Counted from the stretch's first letter, positions 24,672-34,017 are shown. The stretch is DNA of 64,000 bases from Roseomonas acroporae (GCF_023223525.1 NZ_JALPRX010000002.1:1-64000); one strand, 5' to 3'. Numbers and translations: made by a program. Notes: generated by a model not told the origin, from the letters alone.

Positions 24672-26180
24672 TCACATCCCGCCCGGCAGCACGCCCTGCG
24701 CCTGGTTCAGCCGCGCCCGCGCCCGGCCCAGCTCCACCTCGGCACGCCCCTGCGCATAGGCCGCGTCCACCTGGAGCTGGCGCACGCGATAGAGGTCGAA
24801 CAGGCCCGTCTCGCCCGCGCGGAAGGCGGTCAGCGCGCCGGCGGTCTGCCGGTTGGCGATCTCCAGCCGGGCGCGGGCCACGCGGTCGCCCTCCTCGGCG
24901 GCGCGCAGCGCGCGGCGGGCGATCGCGATCTCGCCCTCGACCTGCCGCCGGCGCTGGATGAGCTGGGCCTGGGCGCCGGTCACCGCGGCCTCGGCGGCGG
25001 CGCGGCGCGGCGCGTTGCGCGCCTCGGTGGCCAGCGGCAGGCGCAGCCGGAAGCCGATCGAGGAGCCGTTCTCGGTGACGTAGCCGTTCTGCTGCTGGCC
25101 GTAGAGGCCGATCTCGGGGTTGTCGCGCGGCGTCGCCGCGACGTAGCGCGACTGCGCCTCGGCGGCGGCCACGCTGGCCTCGGCGGCGCGGATCGCCGGG
25201 TGCCGCTCGATCGTCGCCCCGGCCGCCAGCGGCTCCGGTCCCGGCGCGGGGTCGGCACCGCCGGTCAGGGTGCGGTAGGCGGTGGCGGCGGTGTCGGCGG
25301 CCGCCTCGGCGCGGACCAGCTCCAGCTCGGCCGCCAGCACCTCGTTGCGCGGCAGCAGCGCCTCCAGCTCCGAGATGTCGCCGAGCTGCGCCTGCCGGCC
25401 GATGTCGCGGGCGATGTCGCGCGCCGTGGCGAGGCGCTCGCGCGCCACCTGCGCGTCGCGCATCGCCAGCGCCGCGGTCCACAGCGCGTCGCGCAGCAGC
25501 CCGGCCACCTCGAGCTGGCGGCGCAGGATGCGCCCGTCCGCCTCGCTCACCCGCGCCGCGATCTCGGCGCCGAGCGCGCTGCGCTGGCCGGGCAGCCAGA
25601 CCGGCATCGCGAATTCGAGCTGGAATTCGCGCGCCCGCCCGGTGCCGCGCGTGTCGCCGCGCCCCAGCGCCCCGAGCGCCGGCGAGCCGTAGATGATCGG
25701 CGAGGCGGTGATGGCGCTGCGCGCCTGCTCGGCGCCGCGGTTGGCGAACAGGGTCCGGTACTCGGAATCGATCGCGAGCGCCTGCTCCAGGTCGGCCAGC
25801 AGCCGGCGCTGCCGCTCGGCCGGCGAGAGGGCGGGCGTCTGGTCGCGCGTCTGGGCCCGGGGCGTGTTGCGCGGCTCCGCCTGGCGGGGGCCGCGGCGGC
25901 GCGGCGGCGTCGGCACGCCGGTGCCCGGGCCGGATTCGCCCAGGGCGGGCAGCCGCACGTTCGGGATCGGCGGCTGGGGCGTCGCCGGGCGCGGCATCGC
26001 GCCGGCGCCGCCCGGCGGGGTGGTCAGCGGCGCGGCGGGGCCGCCGAGCGGCTGCGCCAGCGCCGCCGGCGCGCCGAGCAGCATCAGGGCGAGCAGGGCG
26101 ACGGCCTGACCGCCACCCGGGGCCACCCGGGGTGTCGGCGCCGCGCCCCGCGCGCCGCGCCCCGCCGGCGTGGAAGGCAT
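24672..26180 (-). CDS. TolC/CzcC-type outer-membrane efflux protein
   Basis: The product of about 502 residues has a signal peptide (QAVALLALMLLGAPAALAQ) and a long Pro-rich linker. Two TolC-type helical hairpin repeats follow: heptad-rich segments such as LRDALWTAALAMRDAQVARERL and AELELVRAEAAADTAATAY, then IAIARRALRAAEEGDRVARARL with GALTAFRAGETGLFDLYRVRQ. This is the CzcC/CusC layout: a trimeric outer-membrane duct for the RND pump encoded just upstream. The start at 26180 gives a reasonable signal peptide; an upstream ATG at 26285 is also possible and adds 35 residues. It is the last gene of the adaptor-pump-duct operon. Confidence 0.85.
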   Translation of the reverse strand: MPSTPAGRGARGAAPTPRVAPGGGQAVALLALMLLGAPAALAQPLGGPAAPLTTPPGGAGAMPRPATPQPPIPNVRLPALGESGPGTGVPTPPRRRGPRQAEPRNTPRAQTRDQTPALSPAERQRRLLADLEQALAIDSEYRTLFANRGAEQARSAITASPIIYGSPALGALGRGDTRGTGRAREFQLEFAMPVWLPGQRSALGAEIAARVSEADGRILRRQLEVAGLLRDALWTAALAMRDAQVARERLATARDIARDIGRQAQLGDISELEALLPRNEVLAAELELVRAEAAADTAATAYRTLTGGADPAPGPEPLAAGATIERHPAIRAAEASVAAAEAQSRYVAATPRDNPEIGLYGQQQNGYVTENGSSIGFRLRLPLATEARNAPRRAAAEAAVTGAQAQLIQRRRQVEGEIAIARRALRAAEEGDRVARARLEIANRQTAGALTAFRAGETGLFDLYRVRQLQVDAAYAQGRAEVELGRARARLNQAQGVLPGGM

Positions 26181-26438
26181 TGCCGGCGGGGCGGCCGGTG
26201 GGGCGACCGGTGGGTGCGCCGGTCGCGTCGAACCGCCTGGCGTGGCCGGCAGGACCGAACGTGGAGGCCGTGTGGCACCTTGCATCTCTGGAAACGGTCC
26301 CTGGCAGGATGAACGTCGTGGGATGGGGGAGCCGCCGCCGGGCGGCGGGGCGAGGCGGGAGGCGGGGCGGTGCTCCCCGGCACGGCCCGGCGCGGCGGTC
26401 GCCACGGCCGCGGGGCGGGCGGCCCGCAACGGGCCGGC

Positions 26439-29400
26439 CTACCGGCCGGCGGGCGGCAGGGCGGGTTCCGGCACCGCGCGGGCCGGCTTCGGAGCCGCGG
26501 CGGGCGGCGCCGGCGGCTCGTCCGTCGCCTCGGCCGGCATGCCGTGGCCCCGCTCCAGCGACTCCCGCACGGTGCGCGAGACGCCGAAGCGGTCGTACAG
26601 GATCGGCAGCAGGATCAGCGTCAGCGAGGTGGCGGTGACGAGGCCGCCGATCACCACCACGGCGAGCGGCCGCTGGATCTCCGAGCCCGGCCCGTCGGCG
26701 AACAGGAAGGGCACGAGGCCGAAGGCGGCGATGGTGGCGGTCAGCGTCACCGGCGTCATGCGGCGCTTGGCGCCCTCCATCACCGCGTCGCGCACCGTGC
26801 CGACCTCCTCGCGCAGCAGGCGGTTGATGTAGGAGATCAGCACCACGCCGTTCAGCACCGCGATGCCGATCAGCGCGATGAAGCCGATCGAGGCCGGCAC
26901 GGAGAGGAACTCGCCCGACAGCCACAGCCCGATGATGCCGCCGATCGCCGCGAAGGGCACGTTGCAGAACACCAGCACCGCCTGCCGGACCGAGCCGAAG
27001 GTCAGGTAGAGCAGCAGGAAGATCGCCCCGAGCGCGATCGGCACCACGACGGCGAGACGGGCCGAGGCGCGCTGCTGGTTCTCGAACTGCCCGCCCCATT
27101 CCAGGTGGTAGCCGGCGGGCAGCCGCACCTGCTGTTCCACCGCCGCGCGCGCCTCGTCCACGAAGCCGACGAGGTCGCGGCCGCGCACGTTGGAGAGCAC
27201 GGTCGCGTAGCGCTGCGCCTGCTCGCGCACCACCTGCACCGGCCCCTCCTCCTCGCGGATCTGCGCCACCTGGCCGAGCTGCACCGTGCCGCCGCCCGGC
27301 AGGGTGAGCTGCACGCGCGCGAGGTCGGCCGCCGAGCGGCGCAGGATCGCCTCGCCGCGCACCATCAGCGGGATGCGCGCCTCGCCCTCCAGCACGATGC
27401 CGGCCGGGGTGCCGTCCACCCAGACGCGCAGCGCCCGCTGCACGTCCTCCACCGAGAGGCCGAAGCGGCCGGCGGCCAGCCGGTCCACCTTGATGGTCAG
27501 GTACTTCATGCCCTCGTTGCGCAGCGCGTACACGTCGGTCGCGCCGCGTATGCCGCGCATCACCTCGGCCGCCTCCACGGCGATGCGGTTCAGCTCGGTG
27601 AGGTTCGCGCCGAACACCTTCACCACCACGTCGCCGCGCGCGCCGATCACCATCTCCTGCACGCGCATGTCGATGGGCTGGGAGAGCTGGTAGGAGATGC
27701 CGGGGAAACTCTCCATCACCTCGCGCACCCGGTCGATCACCCAGTCCGTGCTCTTGTTGCGCCATTCCTTGCGCGGGCGGAGCTGGATGAACATGTCGGT
27801 GTCGTTCAGGCCGACCGGGTCGATGCCCAGCTCGTCGGCGCCGGAGCGCGAGCGGATGCCGGCGATCTCCGGCACCCGCTCCATCAGCGCGCGCTGGATG
27901 CGGATGTCCATCTCCGCCGTCTCCTCGACGCTGATCGAGGGGTGCTTGCGCACGGTCAGCACCGGCGTGCCCTCGTCCATGGCGGGGACGAAGGTGGAGC
28001 CGATCTGGCGGTAGGCGAGGAAGGCGCAGACCACGCCGATGGCGACCGCGCCGAACACCCAGGCCGGCCGGCGCATGACGAAGGCGAGGAACGGGTCGTA
28101 GCCCTTGTGCAGCATCCGCACCAGCCAGGGCTCGCGCGGATGGCCGTGCGCGTCGAGCTTGCCGCCGCCGCGCAGCACGAAGGCCGAGAGCACCGGCACC
28201 ACGGTGAGCGAGAGGATCAGCGCCGAGAGCAGCGCGAAGGAGATGGTCAGCGCCACGGGCGCGAACATCTTCCCCTCCAGCCCCTGGAGCGAGAGCAGCG
28301 GCGTGAACACGGTGACGATGATGACCACGCCGGCCACCAGCGGCGTCATCACCTCGCGCGTCGATTCCGCCACCAGCCACAGGCGGTGGCGGAAGTCGGG
28401 CGGGGTCTTCTCCGTCGCGAAGCGGTGCTGGGCGTTCTCCACCACCACCACGGCGCAGTCCACCAGCAGGCCGATGGCGATGGCGAGGCCACCGAGCGAC
28501 ATGATGTTGGCCGAGAGCCCCCAGAGCTTCATCACCCCGAAGGTGACCAGCACGGCGAGCGGCAGCAGCAGCGTCACCACCACCGCCGCGCGCAGCCCGC
28601 CGAGGAAGAGCAGCAGCAGCACCACGACCAGCACCACCGCCTCGATCAGCACCTTCTGCACGGTCCAGACCGCCTGGCCGATCAGGTCGGCGCGGTCGTA
28701 GAAGATGACGATCTCGACCCCCTCGGGAAGCTGGCCGCGGATCTCCTCGAACTTCGCCTTCACCCCGTCCACGACGGTGCGGGCATTGGCGCCGGCGAGG
28801 CCGAGCACCGTGCCCCAGACGCCCTCGCCGGCGCCGTTCTCCGCCACCACGCCGTTGCGGGCCAGCGCGCCGAAGCGCACATCCGCCACGTCCTCCACCC
28901 GAACCACGCCGCCGGGGCGGGAGACGAGCACGATCTGGCGCACGTCCTGCAGCGTCATGATCCGGCCGTCGGCGCGCACCAGCAGCGCCTCCTCGCCGTC
29001 CTGCACGCGCCCCGCGCCGTCGTTGCGGTTGTTCGCCTCCAGCGCCTCGATGAGCTGGCGCGTGGTCAGGCCGCGCGCGGCCAGCGCCGCCGTGTTGGGC
29101 ACCACCTCGTAGGTGCGGACATAGCCGCCCATGGCGTTGACGTCGGCGACGCCGGGCAGGCCGCGCACCTGCGGGCGGATCACCCAGTCGATCAGGAAGC
29201 GCCGCTCCATCGGCGTCAGGTTGCCGCCCTCGACGGTGAACATCAGCATCTCGCCGAGCGCCGTGACGATGGGCGCGAGCCCGCCCTCGACGCCCTGCGG
29301 GAGCTGCTCCTCCACGTCGTCCAGGCGCTCCTTCACCTGCTGGCGCGCCCAGTACACGTCGGTGCCGGCGGCGAACTCGAAGATCATCAGCGCGGTGGAG

Positions 29401-29663
29401 TAGCGGGTGGTGGAGCGGATCATCTCCAGCCGGGGGATGCCCTTCATGGCCAGCTCCACCGGCACGGTCACGCGCGCCTCCAGCTCCTCCGGCGTCAGCC
29501 CGTTGGCGCGCATCGAGACCATGACCTGGGTCGGCGAGACGTCCGGGAAGGCGTCGATCGGCAGGCTGCGGTAGGCGCTGGCGCCCCAGACGGCGAGCGC
29601 GATGGCGGCGATGCAGACCATCAGGCGCTGGCGCAGCGCGAGGTCGACCAGGCGGTTCAGCAT
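26439..29663 (-). CDS. CusA/CzcA family heavy-metal RND efflux pump
   Basis: The 1074-residue inner-membrane pump has the full RND layout of two halves of six helices, each with a large periplasmic loop. The N-terminal PIDAFPDVSPTQVMV block and porter motifs such as SQPIDMRVQEM and ARGDVVVKVFG are of the metal (HME) type. Helix 4 reads GGLAIAIGLLVDCAVVVVEN (about residues 390-410): it keeps the second Asp and the Glu but has Ile where divalent-metal CzcA/CnrA pumps carry the DFG Asp, and here it is closer to CusA. The metal (Cu/Ag or Zn/Co/Ni) therefore cannot be decided. It follows the adaptor gene by 81 bases and precedes the outer-membrane gene. Confidence 0.92.
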   Translation of the reverse strand: MLNRLVDLALRQRLMVCIAAIALAVWGASAYRSLPIDAFPDVSPTQVMVSMRANGLTPEELEARVTVPVELAMKGIPRLEMIRSTTRYSTALMIFEFAAGTDVYWARQQVKERLDDVEEQLPQGVEGGLAPIVTALGEMLMFTVEGGNLTPMERRFLIDWVIRPQVRGLPGVADVNAMGGYVRTYEVVPNTAALAARGLTTRQLIEALEANNRNDGAGRVQDGEEALLVRADGRIMTLQDVRQIVLVSRPGGVVRVEDVADVRFGALARNGVVAENGAGEGVWGTVLGLAGANARTVVDGVKAKFEEIRGQLPEGVEIVIFYDRADLIGQAVWTVQKVLIEAVVLVVVLLLLFLGGLRAAVVVTLLLPLAVLVTFGVMKLWGLSANIMSLGGLAIAIGLLVDCAVVVVENAQHRFATEKTPPDFRHRLWLVAESTREVMTPLVAGVVIIVTVFTPLLSLQGLEGKMFAPVALTISFALLSALILSLTVVPVLSAFVLRGGGKLDAHGHPREPWLVRMLHKGYDPFLAFVMRRPAWVFGAVAIGVVCAFLAYRQIGSTFVPAMDEGTPVLTVRKHPSISVEETAEMDIRIQRALMERVPEIAGIRSRSGADELGIDPVGLNDTDMFIQLRPRKEWRNKSTDWVIDRVREVMESFPGISYQLSQPIDMRVQEMVIGARGDVVVKVFGANLTELNRIAVEAAEVMRGIRGATDVYALRNEGMKYLTIKVDRLAAGRFGLSVEDVQRALRVWVDGTPAGIVLEGEARIPLMVRGEAILRRSAADLARVQLTLPGGGTVQLGQVAQIREEEGPVQVVREQAQRYATVLSNVRGRDLVGFVDEARAAVEQQVRLPAGYHLEWGGQFENQQRASARLAVVVPIALGAIFLLLYLTFGSVRQAVLVFCNVPFAAIGGIIGLWLSGEFLSVPASIGFIALIGIAVLNGVVLISYINRLLREEVGTVRDAVMEGAKRRMTPVTLTATIAAFGLVPFLFADGPGSEIQRPLAVVVIGGLVTATSLTLILLPILYDRFGVSRTVRESLERGHGMPAEATDEPPAPPAAAPKPARAVPEPALPPAGR

Positions 29664-29744
29664 GGCGGCGTCTTTCTGCCTGCCGGCGGGGGCGCGTCGG
29701 CCGCCGCCGGGGGTTCGTTCTCGGGCGGGATCACGGGGCGCCCC

Positions 29745-31049
29745 TCAGGCGCCGTCCATCTCCGACAGCTCGGCGAGCAGCGTCAGGATGCCCCGCGCCG
29801 CGACCTCGTCGGTGGCGCGCAGCGGCGCGCGCATGGAGGTCGTCTGGCCGGTCTCGGTCACCACCGTCACGGGGCGGGCGGCGAAGCCCTCGGGCACGCG
29901 CACGAACACCCAGGAGCGGCCGCGGTGCCGCACCACGGCGCCCGCCGGCACGCGCCACTGCGGCGTGCCGTTCTGCGGCAGTTGCAGCGCCACCTGCACC
30001 GCCTCGCCCGGCCGCAGCGTCTCGGCGCCCTGGCTGATCTCGGCGGTGGCGGAGGTGGACTGCGTCGCGGCATCGACGCTGCGGCCGACGCGCAGCACCA
30101 CGCCCGAGGCGCCGTGGTTGGGGATGCTGACCTGCGCCGCCGCCTCCACCGCGCTGGCCTGGGCCAGCGGCACCTGGATCTGCACCCAGAGCGGCTGCAT
30201 CTGCGCCACGGTGAACAGCGGCGCCGACTGCGCCACGCGCTCGCCCGCCGAGGCCTGGCGCTGCAGCACCACGCCCTCGGCCGGGGCGGTGACGGTCAGG
30301 CTCGGCGAGATGCGCCGCGTGCGGCGCAGCGCCGCGATGTCGGCCTCGGCCATGCCGAACAGGGAGAGCATCTGCTCGCGCTCGGCCAGCCGCGCCTCGG
30401 CGAAGGCGGCGTCGGCGCGGGTGGTGAGCAGGCGGCGCTCGGCGATGATGCGCTCGCGGAACAGCGTCTCGTCGCGCCGCAGCCGCTCGCGCGCCAGGGT
30501 CTGCTGCGAGACCGCCTCCAGGAACAGGCGCTGCTGCTCCACCAGCTCGGTGGAGCGCAGCCGCGCCAGCGGCTGGCCGGCCTGCACCGACTCGTCCGGG
30601 TTCACCAGCAGCGCCTCGATCAGCCCGGCCGCCGGGGCGGCGACGACGCGGAGCTGGTAGGGCGGCACCTGCACCGTGCCGGGCAGCACGACCTCGGTGG
30701 TGCCGGCCTCGGGCTCCACCTTCACCGTGTCGATGCCGGCGGCACGGATCTGCCGCTCGTCGAGACGGATCAGCACCTGGTCGGCGGGCTGCGTCGGGCC
30801 GGGCCGGGCGGCTGGCCGGCCGGCAGGCTGGGCGGCCGGCTGGGTGTGGGGAGGGGAGCGATGCGATGGCGGCGAATGCCGGGAGGTGCCCTGGGAGGCG
30901 CCTTGGGAGGTGCCCTGGGCAGCGCCCGGGGGAGCATGCTGGGGGCTGTTCTGGGCGTGCACGGGGCCGGACCCGCCGAGAGCGCCCGGCAACAGGGCAG
31001 CGAGCAGCAGGGCGCTCGCCTTCAGGGCGGTGCGGGGGCCTCGGGGCAC
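29745..31049 (-). CDS. RND efflux periplasmic adaptor (CusB/CzcB-like), GTG start
   Basis: The 434-residue product has a signal peptide (TALKASALLLAALLPGALGG). A low-complexity Gln/Ser/Pro segment follows, with QGTSQGASQGTS from a 12-bp repeat (30881-30916), then the membrane-fusion core. Its parts are a barrel-sandwich half (VVAAPAAGLIEALLVNPDESVQAGQPLARL), a helical hairpin (about 230-290), the second sandwich half (LTVTAPAEGVVLQRQASAGERV) and the beta barrel. It links the pump to the TolC-like duct. The start is GTG at 31049, chosen because AAGAAGGA lies 7-8 bases upstream; the frame continues further upstream but is A+T-rich and unlike coding DNA here. First gene of the three-gene operon. 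Confidence 0.87.
   Translation of the reverse strand: MPRGPRTALKASALLLAALLPGALGGSGPVHAQNSPQHAPPGAAQGTSQGASQGTSRHSPPSHRSPPHTQPAAQPAGRPAARPGPTQPADQVLIRLDERQIRAAGIDTVKVEPEAGTTEVVLPGTVQVPPYQLRVVAAPAAGLIEALLVNPDESVQAGQPLARLRSTELVEQQRLFLEAVSQQTLARERLRRDETLFRERIIAERRLLTTRADAAFAEARLAEREQMLSLFGMAEADIAALRRTRRISPSLTVTAPAEGVVLQRQASAGERVAQSAPLFTVAQMQPLWVQIQVPLAQASAVEAAAQVSIPNHGASGVVLRVGRSVDAATQSTSATAEISQGAETLRPGEAVQVALQLPQNGTPQWRVPAGAVVRHRGRSWVFVRVPEGFAARPVTVVTETGQTTSMRAPLRATDEVAARGILTLLAELSEMDGA
30881..30916. repeat. 12-bp tandem repeat inside the adaptor gene, three copies
   Basis: Three 12-bp units (GGGAGGTGCCCT and two near copies) encode QGT/AS repeats in the linker after the signal peptide of the RND adaptor. 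Confidence 0.8.
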
Positions 31050-31580
31050 AGGTAGTTCCTTCTTCGGCGGAGCGGGAAGTCGTCGGTCGATCAGGGAATT
31101 AAATTTCGGTAATAACCGGCCTTCGTCAAGAGGCTCTGCCGCACTGCAACATTTCGTCGCCTTTCCGGCGGTCAGGAAGGCCCCGTGGCACAAGGCGCCT
31201 GCTCCGGCTCCGGCCGCTTCCGGCGGGCCCCGATGGCGGGGCCGAAGCGGCGAGGCCGGCCGGAGCGGCGCCGTGGATCACCGCGACGTGCTGCACCATC
31301 GCCGCTGCCACCGGGGATCGCATTTGCGCGAGGCGGGCAACCCCGCGGGTCGGTGTGGCGCGAATCCCAGCGTCCGGGTAGGCGGGATGCCGCCCCGGGG
31401 CGCCGGCTGGCGCGCTTGACGCGCGGCGGGCCGGCGCCGATGCCACCCGCGACGCCATGTCGGCGCGCCGCTTCCGGCCGCGCGGCGCACCGCCATGGCG
31501 TCGCCTCGTCGCCGGGGCGGCGCCATGTCTCCCGGCGTGCCCGCCCTCCGGCGACCCGCCTCAGCAGCAGGAGAACCCGC
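31050..31580. other. Divergent region between the efflux operon and the SDR gene
   Basis: The left third (31075-31160) is unusually A+T-rich and holds the candidate efflux promoter. The rest is very GC-rich, with one TTGACG on the plus strand (31416-31421) that has no good -10 partner. CAGGAGA before the ATG at 31581 is the ribosome site of the SDR gene. I see no gene. Confidence 0.5.
31101..31129 (-). promoter_or_regulatory. Candidate promoter of the RND efflux operon
   Basis: In an A+T-rich island upstream of the adaptor gene, the minus strand reads TTGACG (31129-31124), a 17-base spacer, then AAATTT (31106-31101). The -35 match is good and the -10 is weak. The site is about 50-80 bases before the GTG start. 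No metal regulator gene is next to the operon. Confidence 0.35.
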
Positions 31581-32327
31581 ATGATCGTGCTCGTCACCGG
31601 CGCCACCGCCGGCTTCGGCCTCGCCATCGCCCGCCGCTTCGCCGCCGACGGCGCCCGCATCGTCGCCGCCGGCCGCCGCGCGGAGCGGCTGGAGTCGCTG
31701 CGCGCCGAGCTGGGCGACCTGGTCCACCCGCTGGAGCTGGACGTGCGCGACCGCGCCGCCGTCGAGCGCGCCGTCGCCGATCTGCCGGCGGGGTTCGCGG
31801 AGATCGACCTGCTGGTGAACAATGCGGGCCTCGCCCTCGGCCTGGAGCCGGCGCAGAGCGCCTCGCTCGACGACTGGGACGCGATGATCGACACCAACTG
31901 CAAGGGGCTGGTCTACCTCACCCGCGCCGTGCTGCCCGGCATGGTGGCGCGCGACCGGGGCCACGTGGTCAACATCGGCTCCACGGCCGGCGAGTGGCCC
32001 TATCCGGGCGGCAACGTGTACGGCGCCACCAAGGCCTTCGTGCGCCAGTTCAGCCTGAACCTGCGCGCCGACCTGTTCGGCACGAAGGTGCGGGTGACGG
32101 ACATCGAGCCGGGCCTGGTCGGCGGCACCGAATTCTCGAACGTGCGCTTCAAGGGCGACGATGCGCGCGCCGGCAAGGTGTACGAGGGCGCCGAGGCGCT
32201 GACGCCGGAGGACATCGCCGACGCGGTGCACTGGGTGGCGAGCCGGCCGGCGCGGGTGAACGTCAACACGCTCCAGGTCATGCCGGTCGGCCAGAGCTTC
32301 GGGCCGCTGCGCGTCAACAAGGGCTGA
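31581..32327 (+). CDS. SDR family oxidoreductase (YdfG-like)
   Basis: The 248-residue protein is a classical short-chain dehydrogenase. The cofactor loop is TGATAGFG (6-13) followed by an AAGRRAERL segment, whose Arg pair after the second strand favours NADP. NNAG is at 80-83, the catalytic Ser at about 134 (NIGSTAG), and Tyr/Lys at 147/151 (YGATKAF). LDVRD and the C-terminal NVNTLQVMPVGQSFGPL match YdfG, which oxidises 3-hydroxy acids and reduces malonic semialdehyde. The substrate here is inferred by family. The ATG has CAGGAGA 8 bases upstream. The gene converges with the thiolase operon. Confidence 0.92.
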   Translation: MIVLVTGATAGFGLAIARRFAADGARIVAAGRRAERLESLRAELGDLVHPLELDVRDRAAVERAVADLPAGFAEIDLLVNNAGLALGLEPAQSASLDDWDAMIDTNCKGLVYLTRAVLPGMVARDRGHVVNIGSTAGEWPYPGGNVYGATKAFVRQFSLNLRADLFGTKVRVTDIEPGLVGGTEFSNVRFKGDDARAGKVYEGAEALTPEDIADAVHWVASRPARVNVNTLQVMPVGQSFGPLRVNKG

Positions 32328-32393
32328 CGCCGCCGAAGGGTGACGCCGCCGGGGCTGGCGGGGCGGCCGCAGCCGCCACGCCTCCCGTCGCCC

Positions 32394-32415
32394 GCGGGGC
32401 CGCGGCCGGCCCCGC
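32394..32415. terminator. Hairpin between convergent SDR and thiolase genes
   Basis: A perfect 8-bp stem GCGGGGCC/GGCCCCGC with a 6-nt loop lies in the 107-base gap between converging stop codons. It probably serves both transcripts. Confidence 0.45.
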
Positions 32416-32434
32416 CCCGTCTCAGCGCCCCGTC

Positions 32435-33586
32435 TCAGGGCCGGTCGCGGCCCAGGATCACCGTGCCGCTGGCGGAGAACATGCCGCCGACGCCGTGGCA
32501 GACCGAGATCTCCACGTCGGGCACCTGCGCCGGCGCTGTGCCGCGCACCTGCCGCACGCTCTCCTGCAGGGCGAACATGCCGTACATGCCGGTATGGGTG
32601 TAGGAGAGGCCGCCGCCATTGGTGTTCATCGGCAGCTTGCCGCCCGGCGCCGTGTTGCGCTCCCAGATGAAGTCCTTCGCCTCGCCGCGGCCGACGAAGC
32701 CGAGATCCTCCAGCCCGTAGAGCGGCAGGTGCGCGAAGGCGTCGTAGATCATCAGATGGTCCACGTCCGCGTGCCTGATCCCCGCCGCCTGGAAGGCGGT
32801 GGGGCCGGCGACACGGAAGGCGCGGGAGGAGGTGAAGTCCTCCATCTGCGAGATCATGTTGGTCTCGACGCTCTCGCCGGTGCCGAGGATGTAGGCCGGC
32901 CTGCTCGGGAAGTCCTTGGCGCGGTCGGCGCTGGTCACGATCAGCGCGCCGCCGCCATCCGTCACCAGGCAGCATTGCAGCAGCCGGAACGGGTAGGCGA
33001 TCATGCGCGAGTTCAGCACGTCCTCGACCGTGATCGGTTCGCGCTGCGCCGCGCGCGGGTTCTTGCCCGCCCATTCGCGCTGCACCACCGCCACCTGGGC
33101 GAGCTGCTCGTGCGTCACCCCGTACTTCTTCATGTAGCGCAGCACGGGGATCGGGAAGAGCGTCGGCGGGCCGAACGGGCCGTAGGGCATCTCGAACTGC
33201 CCGTTCAGGCTCTGCGGCTCGGCCGGGCGCGGCGTGCCGTTGACGCGCGACTTGCCGCTCTCGCCGTGCGTGATCAGCACGGTCTTGCAGTAGCCCGCGT
33301 GGATCGCCGCCGCCGCGTGGCGGACGTGCAGCATGAAGGAGCAGCCGCCGACGCTGGTGCCGTCCACCCAGCTCGGCGTGATGCCGAGGTAGTGGGCGAT
33401 CTGCTGCGTCATCATCGGGCCGGTGCAGGCGACGCCGTCGATGTCGCCGGGCTTCAGCCCGGCATCCGCCATGGCGTTCAGCGCCGCGTCCGCGTGCAGC
33501 ATGATCTGCGACATCTCGGGCACGGTGCCGATGCGCGTGCTCTCGGCCGCGCCGACGATGGCGATCGACCCTGGCTTGATGGTCAT
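32435..33586 (-). CDS. Thiolase family protein (SCP2-type, acyl-CoA)
   Basis: The 383-residue protein belongs to the thiolase superfamily group that pairs with DUF35 proteins. It has the nucleophile region GTSVGGCSFMLHVRHAA (Cys about 82), VVQREWAGKNPRA, CCLVTDGGGALIV and a C-terminal CHGVGGMFSASGTVILGR. The usual C-terminal HPxG histidine block is replaced by GGLSYTHTGMYGMF, so condensing or cleaving activity is uncertain; lipid-transfer or aldolase-partner roles are known in this subgroup. It starts 2 bases after the stop of the DUF35 gene, giving a tight operon with it and the acyl-CoA ligase. Cytoplasmic. Confidence 0.87.
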   Translation of the reverse strand: MTIKPGSIAIVGAAESTRIGTVPEMSQIMLHADAALNAMADAGLKPGDIDGVACTGPMMTQQIAHYLGITPSWVDGTSVGGCSFMLHVRHAAAAIHAGYCKTVLITHGESGKSRVNGTPRPAEPQSLNGQFEMPYGPFGPPTLFPIPVLRYMKKYGVTHEQLAQVAVVQREWAGKNPRAAQREPITVEDVLNSRMIAYPFRLLQCCLVTDGGGALIVTSADRAKDFPSRPAYILGTGESVETNMISQMEDFTSSRAFRVAGPTAFQAAGIRHADVDHLMIYDAFAHLPLYGLEDLGFVGRGEAKDFIWERNTAPGGKLPMNTNGGGLSYTHTGMYGMFALQESVRQVRGTAPAQVPDVEISVCHGVGGMFSASGTVILGRDRP

Positions 33587-33588
33587 GC

Positions 33589-34017
33589 TCAGGCCCCCTT
33601 CGTGCCCGACTGCGCCGGGCGGAACAGCGGCAGGGTGATGGTCTCGTCCATGGGCGTGAAGACGACCTCGAGCGGCATGTCGAGCACCAGCGCCTCCGGC
33701 GTCTGCGGGCAGTCCACGATGTTGGTCATCATGCGCGGCCCCTCCTCCAGCTCCACCACGGCGATGGCGTAGGGCGGCTCGAAGCCGGGCACCTTGCGGT
33801 GGTGGATGACGTAGCTGTGCAGCGTCGCGCGGCCGGAGGCCTCGAACACCTCGACGTTGCGGGTGCCGGTGTAGGGGCTGAACGGGCGCGGCGGGAAATA
33901 GGCGCGGCCGGTGTCGCCGCAGCGTTGCAGCAGCAGCTTGCCGTCGCGGGCGCCGTCCCAGAAATGCTGCGTCTCGGGCGTGGGTTCGGGGCGCGGGCGC
34001 CCGGGGAGCAAGGCCAT
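33589..34017 (-). CDS. OB-fold (DUF35) protein, thiolase partner, zinc ribbon degenerate
   Basis: The 142-residue protein has the DUF35 layout: an N-terminal helix with TQHFWDGARDGKLLLQRC, a rubredoxin-like segment, then the OB fold with GRATLHSYVIHHRKVPGFEPPYAIAVVELEEG and a C-terminal VVFTPMDETITLPLFRP. The N-terminal ribbon normally has four Cys; only one remains (LQRC), so zinc is probably not bound. Such proteins form heteromers with SCP2-type thiolases, where the OB fold handles acyl-CoA. It lies 2 bases upstream of the thiolase gene and about 70 bases downstream of the ligase gene. Confidence 0.87.
   Translation of the reverse strand: MALLPGRPRPEPTPETQHFWDGARDGKLLLQRCGDTGRAYFPPRPFSPYTGTRNVEVFEASGRATLHSYVIHHRKVPGFEPPYAIAVVELEEGPRMMTNIVDCPQTPEALVLDMPLEVVFTPMDETITLPLFRPAQSGTKGA

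Noticed and set aside
26370-31055. A 1561-codon plus-strand open frame across the RND efflux operon
   Set aside because: It runs opposite two well-conserved genes and is rich in His, Arg and Gln in a shadow-like pattern; no domain is visible.
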